A stretch of 64,000 bases of DNA, taken from NCBI RefSeq assembly GCF_019511345.1, contig NZ_JAEUAK010000012.1, forward strand, positions 62,001 through 126,000, written 5' to 3'. Shown here piece after piece: positions 34,865 to 44,664 of the stretch; the stretch's first letter is position 1; each line of letters begins with the position of its first letter. The notes beneath the pieces were generated by a model. The model ran no database searches. It was not told where the DNA came from and saw nothing but the letters and a program-made list of their open reading frames with translations. This DNA comes from Rhizobium mesosinicum. GTDB lineage: Bacteria > Pseudomonadota > Alphaproteobacteria > Rhizobiales > Rhizobiaceae. The translations under genes and the position numbers were made by a program.

Positions 34865-35388
34865 GCGGGGAAGTCATTTTCGAAACGCCGCGCCTCGTCG
34901 CTCTGATGTGGGAAGACGGCGATGCCGACCTGATCCAAGATCTGCATTCGACGATCGAGACGACACGCTACATGTCTGGCGGAGCGCCCTGGTCACGCGA
35001 AAAATGCGAAGAGCGACTGCGAACATATTTTGCCGAGCAGGCGCGGGACCGCACGACGAAATACAAGATCGTTGGCCGCGAGGACGCCCGCTTCATCGGA
35101 CGTGCCGGAATCTCGCTCTTTCATGCCGGCGAGTATGAGATGGGCTATGCTTTCTACGCCCGGGAATGGGGCAAAGGCTATGCAACGGAAATCGCGGCAA
35201 GCTTTACCGACTGGTTCTTCGCGAGAGACTTTGCGCCGCATTTCATCGCCTTCGCGCACCCGGACAATCTGGCCTCGCAGCACGTAATGAAAAAGATCGG
35301 CATGCGGGAGCGCGGGCCGATCTTTATCGAAGGTATCAAGGGCGTAGAATTCGAGATGACCGCCGCTATGCGGCAGGCCGTCACCTGA
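34861..35388 (+). CDS. GNAT family acetyltransferase (RimJ/RimL type)
   Basis: Protein of 175 residues, translationally coupled to anmK by a four-base overlap. It follows the Acetyltransf_3 pattern: IFETPRLVALMWEDGDADLI at the start, AFYAREWGKGYATEIAAS as the acetyl-CoA loop, and AFAHPDNLASQHVMKKIGM near the end. Members acetylate ribosomal protein N-termini or small amines; its acceptor is not known. Its last eight bases overlap the 3' end of the converging hydrolase gene. Confidence 0.92.
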   Translation: MSGEVIFETPRLVALMWEDGDADLIQDLHSTIETTRYMSGGAPWSREKCEERLRTYFAEQARDRTTKYKIVGREDARFIGRAGISLFHAGEYEMGYAFYAREWGKGYATEIAASFTDWFFARDFAPHFIAFAHPDNLASQHVMKKIGMRERGPIFIEGIKGVEFEMTAAMRQAVT

Positions 35389-36058
35389 TCCGCTTGGCTG
35401 CAGGTTCCGGCACGAGTTCGCCGTTGAGGCGGCGGTCGAGGTAATCCTCGCATTCGGCCATCAGCGTGTCTACCTGGCCGTTGAAGAAATGGTTGGCGCC
35501 AGGTACTGTGCGGTGGGTGATGAGAATGCCCTTCTGGGTCTTCAGCTTCTCGACGAGGCCGTTAATGTCCTTTTCGGGTGCCACCTTATCCGCCTCGCCA
35601 TTGATGATCAGGCCGGAGGAGGGGCATGGCGCCAGGAACGAGAAGTCATAGGTATTCGGTTGCGGCGCAATCGACATGAAACCTTCGATTTCCGGACGGC
35701 GCATGAGAAGCTGCATGCCGATCCAGGCGCCGAAGGAATAGCCGGCAACCCAACAGGTTTTCGAATCAGGATGCAGGCTCTGCACCCAGTCGAGGGCGGA
35801 GGCGGCATCCGAAAGCTCACCCGCGCCGTGGTCGAAGTCGCCCTGGCTGCGGCCGATGCCCCGGAAATTGAAGCGCAATGTCGTAAAACCGCGCTTCTGG
35901 AACATGTAGAAGAGCTGGTAGACGATCTGGTTGTTCATCGTGCCACCAAACTGCGGATGCGGGTGCAGGATGACGGCGATCGGTGCGCTTTTTTCCTTGG
36001 AGGGCTGGTAGCGGCCTTCAAGACGGCCGGCTGGGCCGTTGAAAATAACTTCGGGCAT
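35381..36058 (-). CDS. Alpha/beta hydrolase (dienelactone hydrolase-like)
   Basis: Protein of 225 residues, MPEVIFNGPAGRLEGRYQPS to the C-terminus. It has the HPHPQFGGTMNNQIVYQLF oxyanion region, TLRFNFRGIGRSQGDFDHG, the nucleophile elbow VAGYSFGAWIGM (Ser near residue 107) and the triad His in PGANHFFNGQ near the end. It belongs to the YghX/KTH-like branch found next to suf genes in many Rhizobiales. Its substrate is unknown. It shares its upstream region with the suf operon and starts 55 bases from the IRO-like motif. Confidence 0.9.
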   Translation of the reverse strand: MPEVIFNGPAGRLEGRYQPSKEKSAPIAVILHPHPQFGGTMNNQIVYQLFYMFQKRGFTTLRFNFRGIGRSQGDFDHGAGELSDAASALDWVQSLHPDSKTCWVAGYSFGAWIGMQLLMRRPEIEGFMSIAPQPNTYDFSFLAPCPSSGLIINGEADKVAPEKDINGLVEKLKTQKGILITHRTVPGANHFFNGQVDTLMAECEDYLDRRLNGELVPEPAAKRIR

Positions 36059-36112
36059 CGGTACTCCGGGTTTTATTTCGCGTCCACGCTACGTTTGGGC
36101 GACAACATGACT

Positions 36113-36127
36113 TGACGACGGTTGTCA
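36113..36127 (+). promoter_or_regulatory. IRO-like box (TGA-N9-TCA) upstream of the suf operon
   Basis: TGACGACGGTTGTCA matches the loose TGA-N9-TCA pattern reported for the iron regulator RirA in rhizobia. It lies between the divergent hydrolase gene and the suf operon, about 150 bases before the first suf ATG. RirA represses suf genes in iron-sufficient rhizobia. The pattern is short, so a chance match is possible. Confidence 0.4.
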
Positions 36128-36131
36128 GCTT

Positions 36132-36161
36132 TTCTAAAACGCAGTTTAGAACAATTCGAAA
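36132..36161 (+). promoter_or_regulatory. ICE-like (Irr) boxes upstream of the suf operon
   Basis: TTCTAAA-ACGCAG-TTTAGAA is a perfect inverted repeat. Overlapping it, TTTAGAA-CAA-TTCGAAA closely matches the TTTAGAA-N3-TTCTAAA form of iron control elements bound by Irr. The AT-rich motif stands out from the GC-rich surroundings and lies about 115 bases upstream of the first suf start codon, just downstream of the IRO-like box. Control by iron or haem status is therefore likely. Confidence 0.55.
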
Positions 36162-36275
36162 CTTGCATGGCGATCCACGCAGCGTGGAACGTGTCATACG
36201 GCAAGCCCGGCGGAAATTTCAAGAAAAATGCACCGCCGCGCTCAAGCAAGCTCGTCAAGCGCAGGACCGAAGACA

Positions 36276-37442
36276 ATGGCGCCGCCACGCCTTTATCTCG
36301 ATTGGAACGCAACATCGCCGCTGCACCCTGCGGCGCGTGAAGCGATCATGCGCGCCGTGGACATCTTCGGCAATCCCAACTCCGTGCATGGCGAGGGTCG
36401 CGCTGCGCGCGCCGCCATCGAAGGCGCGCGCCGCAAAGTGGCATCGCTGGCGGGCGCCGACCCCGCCAACGTGGTCTTCACCAGTGGAGCCACGGAAGCG
36501 GCCAATATGGTACTGACGCCTGATTTCAGCATGGGCCGCACGCCGCTGAAGCTCGGCCGCCTCTATCATTCCGCCGTCGAGCATCTGGCAGTCCGCGAAG
36601 GCGGCCGTTTCCCGAAGGACAAGACGACCGAGATCCCGGTCACCGATGCCGGCGTTGTCGATCTGACGGCGCTCTCCGCGCTTCTCGACTCCCATGACAA
36701 GTCAACGGGCTTGCCGATGGTGGCGATCATGTTCGTCAACAACGAGACGGGCATCGTCCAGCCGGTTGAAGAGGCGGGCAGGATCGTGCGTGCTCATGGC
36801 GGGCTTTTCGTGGTCGATGCCGTGCAGGCGGCCGGCCGGCTGCCAATCGAGATCGGGCGGATCGGCGCGGATTTCATGATCATTTCCTCCCATAAGATTG
36901 GCGGCCCGAAGGGCGCCGGCGCGCTGATAGCCCGCGGCGAAGCGCTGATGCCGAAGGCGCTGATCCGCGGTGGCGGACAGGAAAAGGGTCATCGCTCGGG
37001 GACACAGAATTCTCTTGCACTGATCGGCTTTGGGGCGGCGGCAGAAGCCGTGCTGCAGAACCTTGAAGAGCGCAACGCCGCGATTGCCGCACTCCGCGAC
37101 CGGCTTGAAGCCGGCATGCGCGCTGCAGCACCCGATGTCATCATTCACGGCGCCGGCGGCCCGCGCGTTGCCAATACCATCTTCTTCACACTTTCCTGCC
37201 TGAAGGCGGAGACCGGGCAGATCGCCTTCGATCTCGAAGGCGTGGCGCTTTCGGCAGGTTCGGCCTGCTCCTCCGGCAGGGTCGGAGAAAGCCATGTGCT
37301 GACGGCGATGGGCCGCGATCCGAAGCTCGGGGCCTTGCGCATGTCGCTTGGCTTTTCGACGACGGAAGAAGACGTTGACCGCGCAATTGCCGCCTTTGCG
37401 AAAATTGCCTCCCGGCGAAAGCTGGCGGAAGAGGCGGCCTGA
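36276..37442 (+). CDS. Cysteine desulfurase, IscS/NifS-like (first gene of suf operon)
   Basis: Protein of 388 residues. MAPPRLYLDWNATSPLHPAA starts at the ATG at 36276 after AGGACCGAAG. Conserved parts are GNPNSVHGEGRAAR, VFTSGATEAANM, the PLP lysine Lys207 in IISSHKIGGPKGAGAL, and the catalytic loop GSACSSGRVGESHV with Cys331. The Lys/His arrangement and the loop place it in group I (IscS/NifS), unlike the group II SufS at 41312. It releases sulfur from cysteine for Fe-S clusters or tRNA. It is the first gene behind the iron-responsive motifs. Confidence 0.93.
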   Translation: MAPPRLYLDWNATSPLHPAAREAIMRAVDIFGNPNSVHGEGRAARAAIEGARRKVASLAGADPANVVFTSGATEAANMVLTPDFSMGRTPLKLGRLYHSAVEHLAVREGGRFPKDKTTEIPVTDAGVVDLTALSALLDSHDKSTGLPMVAIMFVNNETGIVQPVEEAGRIVRAHGGLFVVDAVQAAGRLPIEIGRIGADFMIISSHKIGGPKGAGALIARGEALMPKALIRGGGQEKGHRSGTQNSLALIGFGAAAEAVLQNLEERNAAIAALRDRLEAGMRAAAPDVIIHGAGGPRVANTIFFTLSCLKAETGQIAFDLEGVALSAGSACSSGRVGESHVLTAMGRDPKLGALRMSLGFSTTEEDVDRAIAAFAKIASRRKLAEEAA

Positions 37443-37584
37443 TCGCCTCACAAACTTGCGGAAACGCAATTTTCTGCTTGCCATCAGGGCTGAAAAGTCC
37501 CTTTTGGCCACTTATATCTGGGGCAAGTCAATTGCCCCACTGACAAGCTGCCGGACCTTTTCTCCGGCGAGATTGGAGAGTGAC

Positions 37585-39054
<1,470 letters not shown>

Positions 39055-39064
39055 TTACGGCTCC

Positions 39065-39176
39065 GTCATCCTCGGGCCTGTCCCGAGGATTTGCGCACCT
39101 GCGCGGAAAGTCGCATCGGTGCAGCAGGACGATTACATTTTAAGGCTTAGATCCTCGGGACAAGCTCGAGGATGAC
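39065..39176. repeat. Rhizobium-type intergenic palindromic element between sufB and sufC
   Basis: Two copies of a palindromic unit face each other: GTCATCCTCGGGCCTGTCCC plus GAGGAT at 39065-39090, and ATCCTCGGGACAAGCTCGAG plus GATGAC at 39151-39176. The unit TCCTCGGG(A/C)...GAGGATGAC is a familiar dispersed element (RIME-like) in Rhizobium genomes. It lies inside an operon, so it is transcribed and could act as an mRNA stability or attenuation hairpin between sufB and sufC. Confidence 0.7.
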
Positions 39177-39245
39177 GATCGAGACCGGTGCGACGGTCAA
39201 TTGGGTGGGTCTTTGAAACCTGCCGGATAACAGGAAAGAACACAG

Positions 39246-40001
39246 ATGCTTGAAATCAAGAACCTTCATGCCCGCATCGCCGAAGACGGCACCGAGATCA
39301 TCCGTGGCCTGAACCTGACCGTGAAGGCCGGCGAAGTTGCCGCCATCATGGGGCCGAACGGCTCCGGCAAGTCGACGCTCTCTTACATCCTTTCCGGCCG
39401 CGAAGATTACGAAGTGACCGAGGGCGATATCCTCTATAACGGCGAGAGCATTCTCGAACTCGACGCTGCCGAGCGCGCCGCCAAGGGCATCTTCCTTGCC
39501 TTCCAGTATCCGGTCGAAATTCCGGGCGTTGCCACCATGCAGTTCCTGAAGGTTGCCATGAACGAGCAGCGCAAGGCGCGCGGCGAAGACGAGCTGACGA
39601 CGCCGGATTTCATGCGCCGGGTCAAGGATGCAGCGGCCAAGCTGCAGATCAATACCGACATGCTGAAGCGCCCGCTGAACGTCGGCTTCTCCGGCGGTGA
39701 GAAGAAGCGCGCCGAGATCCTGCAGATGGCGCTGCTTGAGCCGAAGCTTTGCGTGCTCGACGAAACCGACTCCGGCCTCGATATCGATGCGCTGAAGATC
39801 GTTGCCGATGGCGTCAATGCGCTACGTTCGCCTGACCGTGCCGTCGTCGTCATCACCCATTACCAGCGCCTGCTCGACTACATCGTGCCGGATACCGTCC
39901 ATGTTCTCTACAAGGGCCAGGTCATCAAGTCCGGCGACAAGACGCTGGCTCATGAGCTGGAAGCCAACGGTTACGCCGACATCATCGGCGCCGCGGCCTG
40001 A
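39246..40001 (+). CDS. sufC: Fe-S cluster assembly ATPase SufC
   Basis: Protein of 251 residues, MLEIKNLHARIAEDGTEIIR onward. The Walker A motif is GPNGSGKST at residues 36-44, the signature is FSGGEKKRAEILQMALLEPK and Walker B is LCVLDETDSGLDIDALK. These are the features of the soluble ABC ATPase that drives the SufBCD complex. It starts 190 bases after sufB, the gap being occupied by the palindromic element. Confidence 0.97.
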   Translation: MLEIKNLHARIAEDGTEIIRGLNLTVKAGEVAAIMGPNGSGKSTLSYILSGREDYEVTEGDILYNGESILELDAAERAAKGIFLAFQYPVEIPGVATMQFLKVAMNEQRKARGEDELTTPDFMRRVKDAAAKLQINTDMLKRPLNVGFSGGEKKRAEILQMALLEPKLCVLDETDSGLDIDALKIVADGVNALRSPDRAVVVITHYQRLLDYIVPDTVHVLYKGQVIKSGDKTLAHELEANGYADIIGAAA

Positions 40002-40024
40002 GCATGGCGGAAAGGACGACGTCC

Positions 40025-41299
40025 ATGAATATGCAAACGACGAGCCGCCTGACCGCGGCAGAATCGGCGCTGGTCGAAGCCTTCAACGAAAAGCTCGGCG
40101 AATTGCCGGGCAACGGCGCGGTCACTGCACTGCGCGACCGGCTGCTCGATGACCTGAAGAAGCAGGGTTTTCCCACCCGCCGTATCGAGGCCTGGCACTA
40201 TACGGACCTCAAGAACCTCTTGCGCAATGTTCCGGTCCAGGCGGGTGACGCCGGTTCGGAAGCGCTGGCGCCGCTGGTCGAAGGATCCCCGGTTCTGTCC
40301 GTCATCCAGGGCAAGGCCGCCAACAAGGCTTTGGCTGGCGATCTCCAGGTTTCTCCCTATTCCGAAAAACTGATCGACGGTTCTGCCGCTGCCGGCCTCG
40401 ACGCGCTTGGCAATGACGATGCCGTCGGCCGTATCAATGGCAGCTTCGTCAGGGACGGCTATGCGATTGAAGTACCTGATGGTACCGAGCTGGAAAAGCC
40501 GCTGGAAATCCAGTTCATCCATGCGGGCGGTGACATCCATGCCCGGCTGCCGGTCGCCTTCGGCGCCAATGTGAAGGGTGTCGCCATCGAGCGTCACCAG
40601 TCGGTGACCGACAATGCCGCGCTCGTGTCGCATGTCAGCGAGATCACGGTCGGGCAGGGCACGGAGCTGACCTGGATCATTCTGCAGCAGCAGGGTGCCG
40701 AGGATACACATCTTGGCCAGATCCGCGTCGATCTTGGTGCCAACGCCAGGCTGAAGCTCTTCGTCATCAATGCCGGCGGCAAGCTGGTCCGCCAGGAGCT
40801 GAATATCAAAGTGACGGGCGAGGGCGCCGATCTTACGCTGCGCGGCATCAATCTGCTTGGCGGCGACACGCACACAGACGTGACAATGGTCCTCGGCCAC
40901 AACGTGCCGCATACCAGCTCGACGGAAGTCATCCGCAATGTCGTCTTCGACCGCGCCAAGGGTGTCTTCCAGGGCATGATCCGGGTTGCACCCGATGCCC
41001 AGAAGACCGACGCCAAGATGGCCTGCAACACGCTGCTAATGTCCGACGATGCCGAGTTTTCGGTTAAGCCCGAGCTCGAAATCTTCGCCGACGACGTGCA
41101 GTGCGGCCATGGTGCGACGGTTGCCGATATCGACGACAACCATCTTTACTACCTGATGGCTCGCGGCATTCCGGAGAACAAGGCGCGCGCCATGCTCGTC
41201 AACGCCTTCGTTGCCGAGATCGTCGAGGAACTGGAAGACGAAGCCCTGGTCGAGGCGCTGGAAGGCGTCATCTCGGCCTGGCTGGAAAAGCACGCCTGA
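40025..41299 (+). CDS. sufD: Fe-S cluster assembly protein SufD
   Basis: Protein of 424 residues from the ATG at 40025 (MNMQTTSRLTAAES), with AAGGAC eight bases upstream; an ATG at 40004, two bases after the sufC stop codon, would add seven residues. It shows the N-terminal RRIEAWHYTDLKNLL element and the C-terminal DDVQCGHGATVADIDDNHLYYLMARGIPE pattern (in part) of SufD, including the conserved His. It partners SufB in the scaffold complex. Confidence 0.95.
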   Translation: MNMQTTSRLTAAESALVEAFNEKLGELPGNGAVTALRDRLLDDLKKQGFPTRRIEAWHYTDLKNLLRNVPVQAGDAGSEALAPLVEGSPVLSVIQGKAANKALAGDLQVSPYSEKLIDGSAAAGLDALGNDDAVGRINGSFVRDGYAIEVPDGTELEKPLEIQFIHAGGDIHARLPVAFGANVKGVAIERHQSVTDNAALVSHVSEITVGQGTELTWIILQQQGAEDTHLGQIRVDLGANARLKLFVINAGGKLVRQELNIKVTGEGADLTLRGINLLGGDTHTDVTMVLGHNVPHTSSTEVIRNVVFDRAKGVFQGMIRVAPDAQKTDAKMACNTLLMSDDAEFSVKPELEIFADDVQCGHGATVADIDDNHLYYLMARGIPENKARAMLVNAFVAEIVEELEDEALVEALEGVISAWLEKHA

Positions 41300-41311
41300 T
41301 CGGATAGCGCC

Positions 41312-42553
41312 ATGGACAAGATCGTACCGGCAACCGCCTATGATGTCGAAGCCATCCGCAGGGATTTTCCGATCCTTGCGGAGAAGGTGCATGGCAAGCC
41401 GCTGGTCTATCTGGACAATGGCGCTTCCGCCCAGAAGCCGCAGGCGGTGATCGATGCGATCTCGCATGCTTACAGCCACGAATATGCCAACGTGCATCGC
41501 GGCCTGCATTACCTCTCCAATGCGGCAACGGAAGCCTATGAGGCGTCGCGCGAAAAGGTTCGCCGCTTCCTGAACGCGCCTTCGGTAAACGATATCGTCT
41601 TCACCAAGAACTCGACCGAGGCAATCAATACCGTCGCCTACGGCTGGGGCATGCCCAAGATCGGCGAGGGTGACGAGATCGTGCTGACGATCATGGAGCA
41701 CCACTCCAATATCGTGCCGTGGCATTTCATACGTGAGAGGCAGGGCGCCAAGCTCGTCTGGGTACCTGTCGACGATGAAGGCGCCTTCCATATCGAAGAG
41801 TTCGAAAAGAGCCTGACCGACAGGACCAAGCTCGTCGCGATCACCCATATGTCGAATGCGCTCGGCACCATCGTTCCGGTCAAGGAAGTCTGCCGCATCG
41901 CCCATGAGCGTGGCGTTCCGGTGCTGATCGACGGCTCACAGGGTGCCGTGCATCTGCCGGTCGACGTGCAGGATATCGATTGCGACTGGTATGTCATGAC
42001 CGGCCACAAGCTCTATGGCCCCTCCGGCATTGGCGTGCTCTACGGCAAGAAGGACCGGCTGAAGGAGATGCGGCCGTTCCAGGGTGGTGGCGAGATGATC
42101 TTCGAGGTGAGCGAGGACGTCGTTTCCTATAATGATCCGCCGCACCGTTTCGAAGCCGGCACGCCGCCGATCGTGCAAGCGATCGGGCTCGGCTATGCGC
42201 TCGACTATATGGACAAGATCGGCCGCGGGAATATCGCAGCCCATGAGGCCAATTTGACGGCCTATGCGGAAGAACGGTTGAAAGCGGTCAATTCACTGCG
42301 TGTCTTTGGCAATGCGCCGGGCAAGGGCGCGATCTTCTCCTTCGAGCTTGCGGGCATCCACGCCCATGACGTCTCGATGGTGATCGACCGCCAGGGTGTC
42401 GCTGTCCGCGCCGGCACGCATTGCGCCATGCCGCTCTTGAAACGCTTCGGCGTCACCTCCACATGCCGGGCATCCTTCGGCATGTATAATACCCGCGCCG
42501 AGGTGGATGCGCTGGCCGATGCGCTCGACTATGCGCGCAAGTTCTTTGCTTGA
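41312..42553 (+). CDS. sufS: Cysteine desulfurase SufS (group II)
   Basis: Protein of 413 residues. It has YLDNGASAQKPQAVIDAI at the start, VFTKNSTEAINTVAYGWG, the PLP lysine Lys233 in VMTGHKLYGPSGIGVL and the active-site loop RAGTHCAMPLLKRFG with Cys371. It mobilises sulfur from cysteine for the SufBCD scaffold. The operon therefore encodes two desulfurases, an IscS-like one at 36276 and this one. It begins 12 bases after sufD. No sufE gene is in this operon. Confidence 0.97.
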   Translation: MDKIVPATAYDVEAIRRDFPILAEKVHGKPLVYLDNGASAQKPQAVIDAISHAYSHEYANVHRGLHYLSNAATEAYEASREKVRRFLNAPSVNDIVFTKNSTEAINTVAYGWGMPKIGEGDEIVLTIMEHHSNIVPWHFIRERQGAKLVWVPVDDEGAFHIEEFEKSLTDRTKLVAITHMSNALGTIVPVKEVCRIAHERGVPVLIDGSQGAVHLPVDVQDIDCDWYVMTGHKLYGPSGIGVLYGKKDRLKEMRPFQGGGEMIFEVSEDVVSYNDPPHRFEAGTPPIVQAIGLGYALDYMDKIGRGNIAAHEANLTAYAEERLKAVNSLRVFGNAPGKGAIFSFELAGIHAHDVSMVIDRQGVAVRAGTHCAMPLLKRFGVTSTCRASFGMYNTRAEVDALADALDYARKFFA

Positions 42554-42563
42554 GGAAGAAGCC

Positions 42564-42938
42564 ATGAGCCTGGATGAAGAAAAGATCGACGTGCGCGAAG
42601 GCATCGTGCACTCCAGCATACCTGAGGCGGAACTGGCGCGACTTAGCGACGACGTGATCGGCGCTCTCAAGACCGTCTACGACCCGGAAATTCCGGCCGA
42701 TATCTTCGAACTCGGCCTCGTCTACAAGATCGATATCGAAGACGACCGCATGGTCAAGATCGTTATGACGCTGACGGCTCCGGGCTGCCCGGTTGCCGGC
42801 GAAATGCCGGGCTGGGTGGAAAATGCTGTCGGCGCCGTCGAAGGGGTTTCGGGCGTCGAAGTCGAAATGACCTTCGATCCGCCGTGGACACCGGACCGCA
42901 TGTCCGAAGAGGCGCAGGTCGCGGTTGGCTGGTACTGA
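42564..42938 (+). CDS. SufT-like MIP18/DUF59 Fe-S cluster assembly factor
   Basis: Protein of 124 residues, MSLDEEKIDVREGIVHSSIP onward. The MIP18/DUF59 core is VIGALKTVYDPEIPADIFEL, then LVYKIDIEDDRMVKIVMTLT and PGCPVAGEMPGWVENAV, containing the conserved TAPGCP-type Cys. Such proteins help transfer or mature Fe-S clusters. The start codon lies 10 bases after the sufS stop codon, preceded by GAGGAAGAAG. Confidence 0.93.
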   Translation: MSLDEEKIDVREGIVHSSIPEAELARLSDDVIGALKTVYDPEIPADIFELGLVYKIDIEDDRMVKIVMTLTAPGCPVAGEMPGWVENAVGAVEGVSGVEVEMTFDPPWTPDRMSEEAQVAVGWY

Positions 42939-43034
42939 TACAGTACCGTGGTATTGATCGGTTAAGGTCATAGCCTTACATTTGAATCACGAAGCACCGG
43001 ATCTTGAACCCGGTTGTGGAAGGAGAAAGGGCCC

Positions 43035-43430
43035 ATGGGCTTTGCAGTGATGAGCATGACGGAAGCCGCCGCAGAGCGCGTGAAGGCGATCGTCGAAAAT
43101 GGCGGACCGGATGCCAAGGGCATTCGCGTCGGCATCAAGAAGGGTGGCTGCGCCGGGATGGAATATACCATCGACATGGTGACGGAACCCAATGCCAAGG
43201 ACGACCTGATCGAGCGCGACGGCGCGAAAGTCTGGATCGAGCCGTCGGCCGTTCTCTATCTGCTCGGTACCGAACTCGGCTTCGAAACCACCACGTTGCG
43301 CTCCGGCTTTACCTTCACCAATCCGAACCAGACATCGGCTTGCGGCTGCGGCGAATCCGTCGAACTGAAGCCGGCTGACCTTGCAGCGCTTGCCGCACGT
43401 GGCGAGGCAGTGGTTCCTGCGCAGCATTAA
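43035..43430 (+). CDS. sufA: A-type Fe-S carrier SufA/IscA family protein
   Basis: Protein of 131 residues starting at the ATG at 43035 with AAGGAGAAAGG upstream. It shows VGIKKGGCAGMEYTIDMV and the C-terminal TSACGCGESVEL, giving the three conserved cysteines of HesB/IscA carriers. It accepts or delivers 2Fe-2S or 4Fe-4S clusters. It is the last gene of the suf operon before the terminator at 43457. Confidence 0.94.
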   Translation: MGFAVMSMTEAAAERVKAIVENGGPDAKGIRVGIKKGGCAGMEYTIDMVTEPNAKDDLIERDGAKVWIEPSAVLYLLGTELGFETTTLRSGFTFTNPNQTSACGCGESVELKPADLAALAARGEAVVPAQH

Positions 43431-43456
43431 GCATTTTCTCGTTGAATTTGCCTGAT

Positions 43457-43482
43457 GGCCGCCATAATTGGCGGCCTTTTGA
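43457..43482 (+). terminator. Terminator of the suf operon
   Basis: GGCCGCC-ATAATT-GGCGGCC followed by TTTTGATTT is a canonical intrinsic terminator. It starts 26 bases after the sufA stop codon and before the LysE-type gene, so that gene is transcribed separately. Confidence 0.9.
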
Positions 43483-43534
43483 TTTCGACGAGCCTGTCCG
43501 AAAACCGACAAGCGACAATGAAGAAAAGCGGACA

Positions 43535-44155
43535 ATGCTCTTTCTATTCCTGAAAGGAGCCCTGCTGGGTGTCATCATCACAGCGCCGCTCGGACCGATT
43601 GGAACGCTCTGCATCAATCGCAGTCTCGAGAAGGGATTCTGGTTCGGCTTTTCCGGCGGGCTCGGAACGGCCCTGGGTGACGCGAGCTACGCGCTGGTCG
43701 CAGTGGCCGGCCTTGCCGTCTTCTCCGAAACGATCTCGATGGCCACTATTCCGCTGGCGCTCGGAGGCGGGCTGATGCTGCTCTGGCTCGGCTGGCGAGG
43801 ACTGAAGAACAAGGGAAAGATAAAGGCGGCGAAGATCGATGCGGCCGACTTCCTGCATACGACCATCTCGACCTTCCTGCTGACCATTTCTAACCCGGCG
43901 ACAATCCTCTCCTTCGGGGCGCTGTTTGCCGGGCTGGGCCTCACCGAGGAGACACGGCGCTTCAGCTCGGCTGCCATCGTGTCAGGCGTTTTTATGGGAT
44001 CGCTGCTCTGGTGGTTCTGCTTGAGCGGTGCCGTCAGCCTTGCAAGAGACCGGCTCTCTGCCGATTTCACGGCCAAGGTCGGCCGAGCGACGAGTTATAT
44101 GCTGATCGCCTTCGGCGCCGTAGCGCTCGGTTCGGTGGCTTATTCGATCGTCTGA
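43535..44155 (+). CDS. LysE family amino-acid exporter
   Basis: Protein of 206 residues starting MLFLFLKGALLGVIITAPLG. It has six predicted membrane helices and the LysE signature near the N-terminus (APLGPIGTLCINRSLEKGFWFGFSG, given in part). A loop KNKGKIKAAKIDAADFLHTT separates the halves, followed by ISNPATILSFGALFAGLG. LysE/RhtB proteins export amino acids; the substrate is not known. The start is the ATG at 43535, not the open frame from 43442. Confidence 0.9.
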   Translation: MLFLFLKGALLGVIITAPLGPIGTLCINRSLEKGFWFGFSGGLGTALGDASYALVAVAGLAVFSETISMATIPLALGGGLMLLWLGWRGLKNKGKIKAAKIDAADFLHTTISTFLLTISNPATILSFGALFAGLGLTEETRRFSSAAIVSGVFMGSLLWWFCLSGAVSLARDRLSADFTAKVGRATSYMLIAFGAVALGSVAYSIV

Positions 44156-44163
44156 AGAAGAGC

Positions 44164-44469
44164 TTAATCGCGCTTGATGCTCATCAGCACGTCCCAGAGG
44201 TCGGCGCCGGTCTCGAAGACAGAAGCATTCGCCTTGTAACTTAGTTCAGTATCGATGAGCTCGGTGAGCTCAGCCGCAAAATCCACGCTCTGATCCGTCT
44301 CCCCGACGCTTGTCTGGACGCCCGAAGGTTCCACGGACCGAAAGCTGGTTTTCAGCCGGCCATAACCTGGCGTGCCTGCATTGGCGACATTATTGGCGAT
44401 CGCGCCTGCCCGCGCCGACTGTGCCAGCATTCCCGAAAGAGCCGTATGCGTGATTGCAGAAATGCTCAT
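44164..44469 (-). CDS. Orphan flagellar rod/hook-domain protein
   Basis: Protein of 101 residues. It contains the N-terminal flagellar basal-body rod signature SGMLAQSARAGAIANNVANA followed by GTPGYGRLKTSF, and a C-terminal segment FETGADLWDVLMSIKRD that matches the terminal helix of rod and hook proteins. The central domain of FlgB/C/F/G/E is absent, so it is a minimal two-ended rod domain. No flagellar operon is nearby. It may be a chemotaxis/flagellum-linked accessory protein or a reduced FlgC/FlgG duplicate. It converges on the LysE gene. Confidence 0.8.
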   Translation of the reverse strand: MSISAITHTALSGMLAQSARAGAIANNVANAGTPGYGRLKTSFRSVEPSGVQTSVGETDQSVDFAAELTELIDTELSYKANASVFETGADLWDVLMSIKRD

Positions 44470-44664
44470 CGACCGTTTCCCTGGTTTCGGACATTAGCGT
44501 TGTACCGGCAAGGGTTTAGGGAAAGCTGAATGGCTTCGGTTAGCGAAAGGCGAGGGGATCTGCGACGTTTGTGCCGAAATAGCACGCGAGCTTCAGCGGC
44601 CGGCTCTCCTAGCCGTAATCAGGAACGCATAGCCGCGCACCAGCACCTTGCCAACGGCCGCCGT

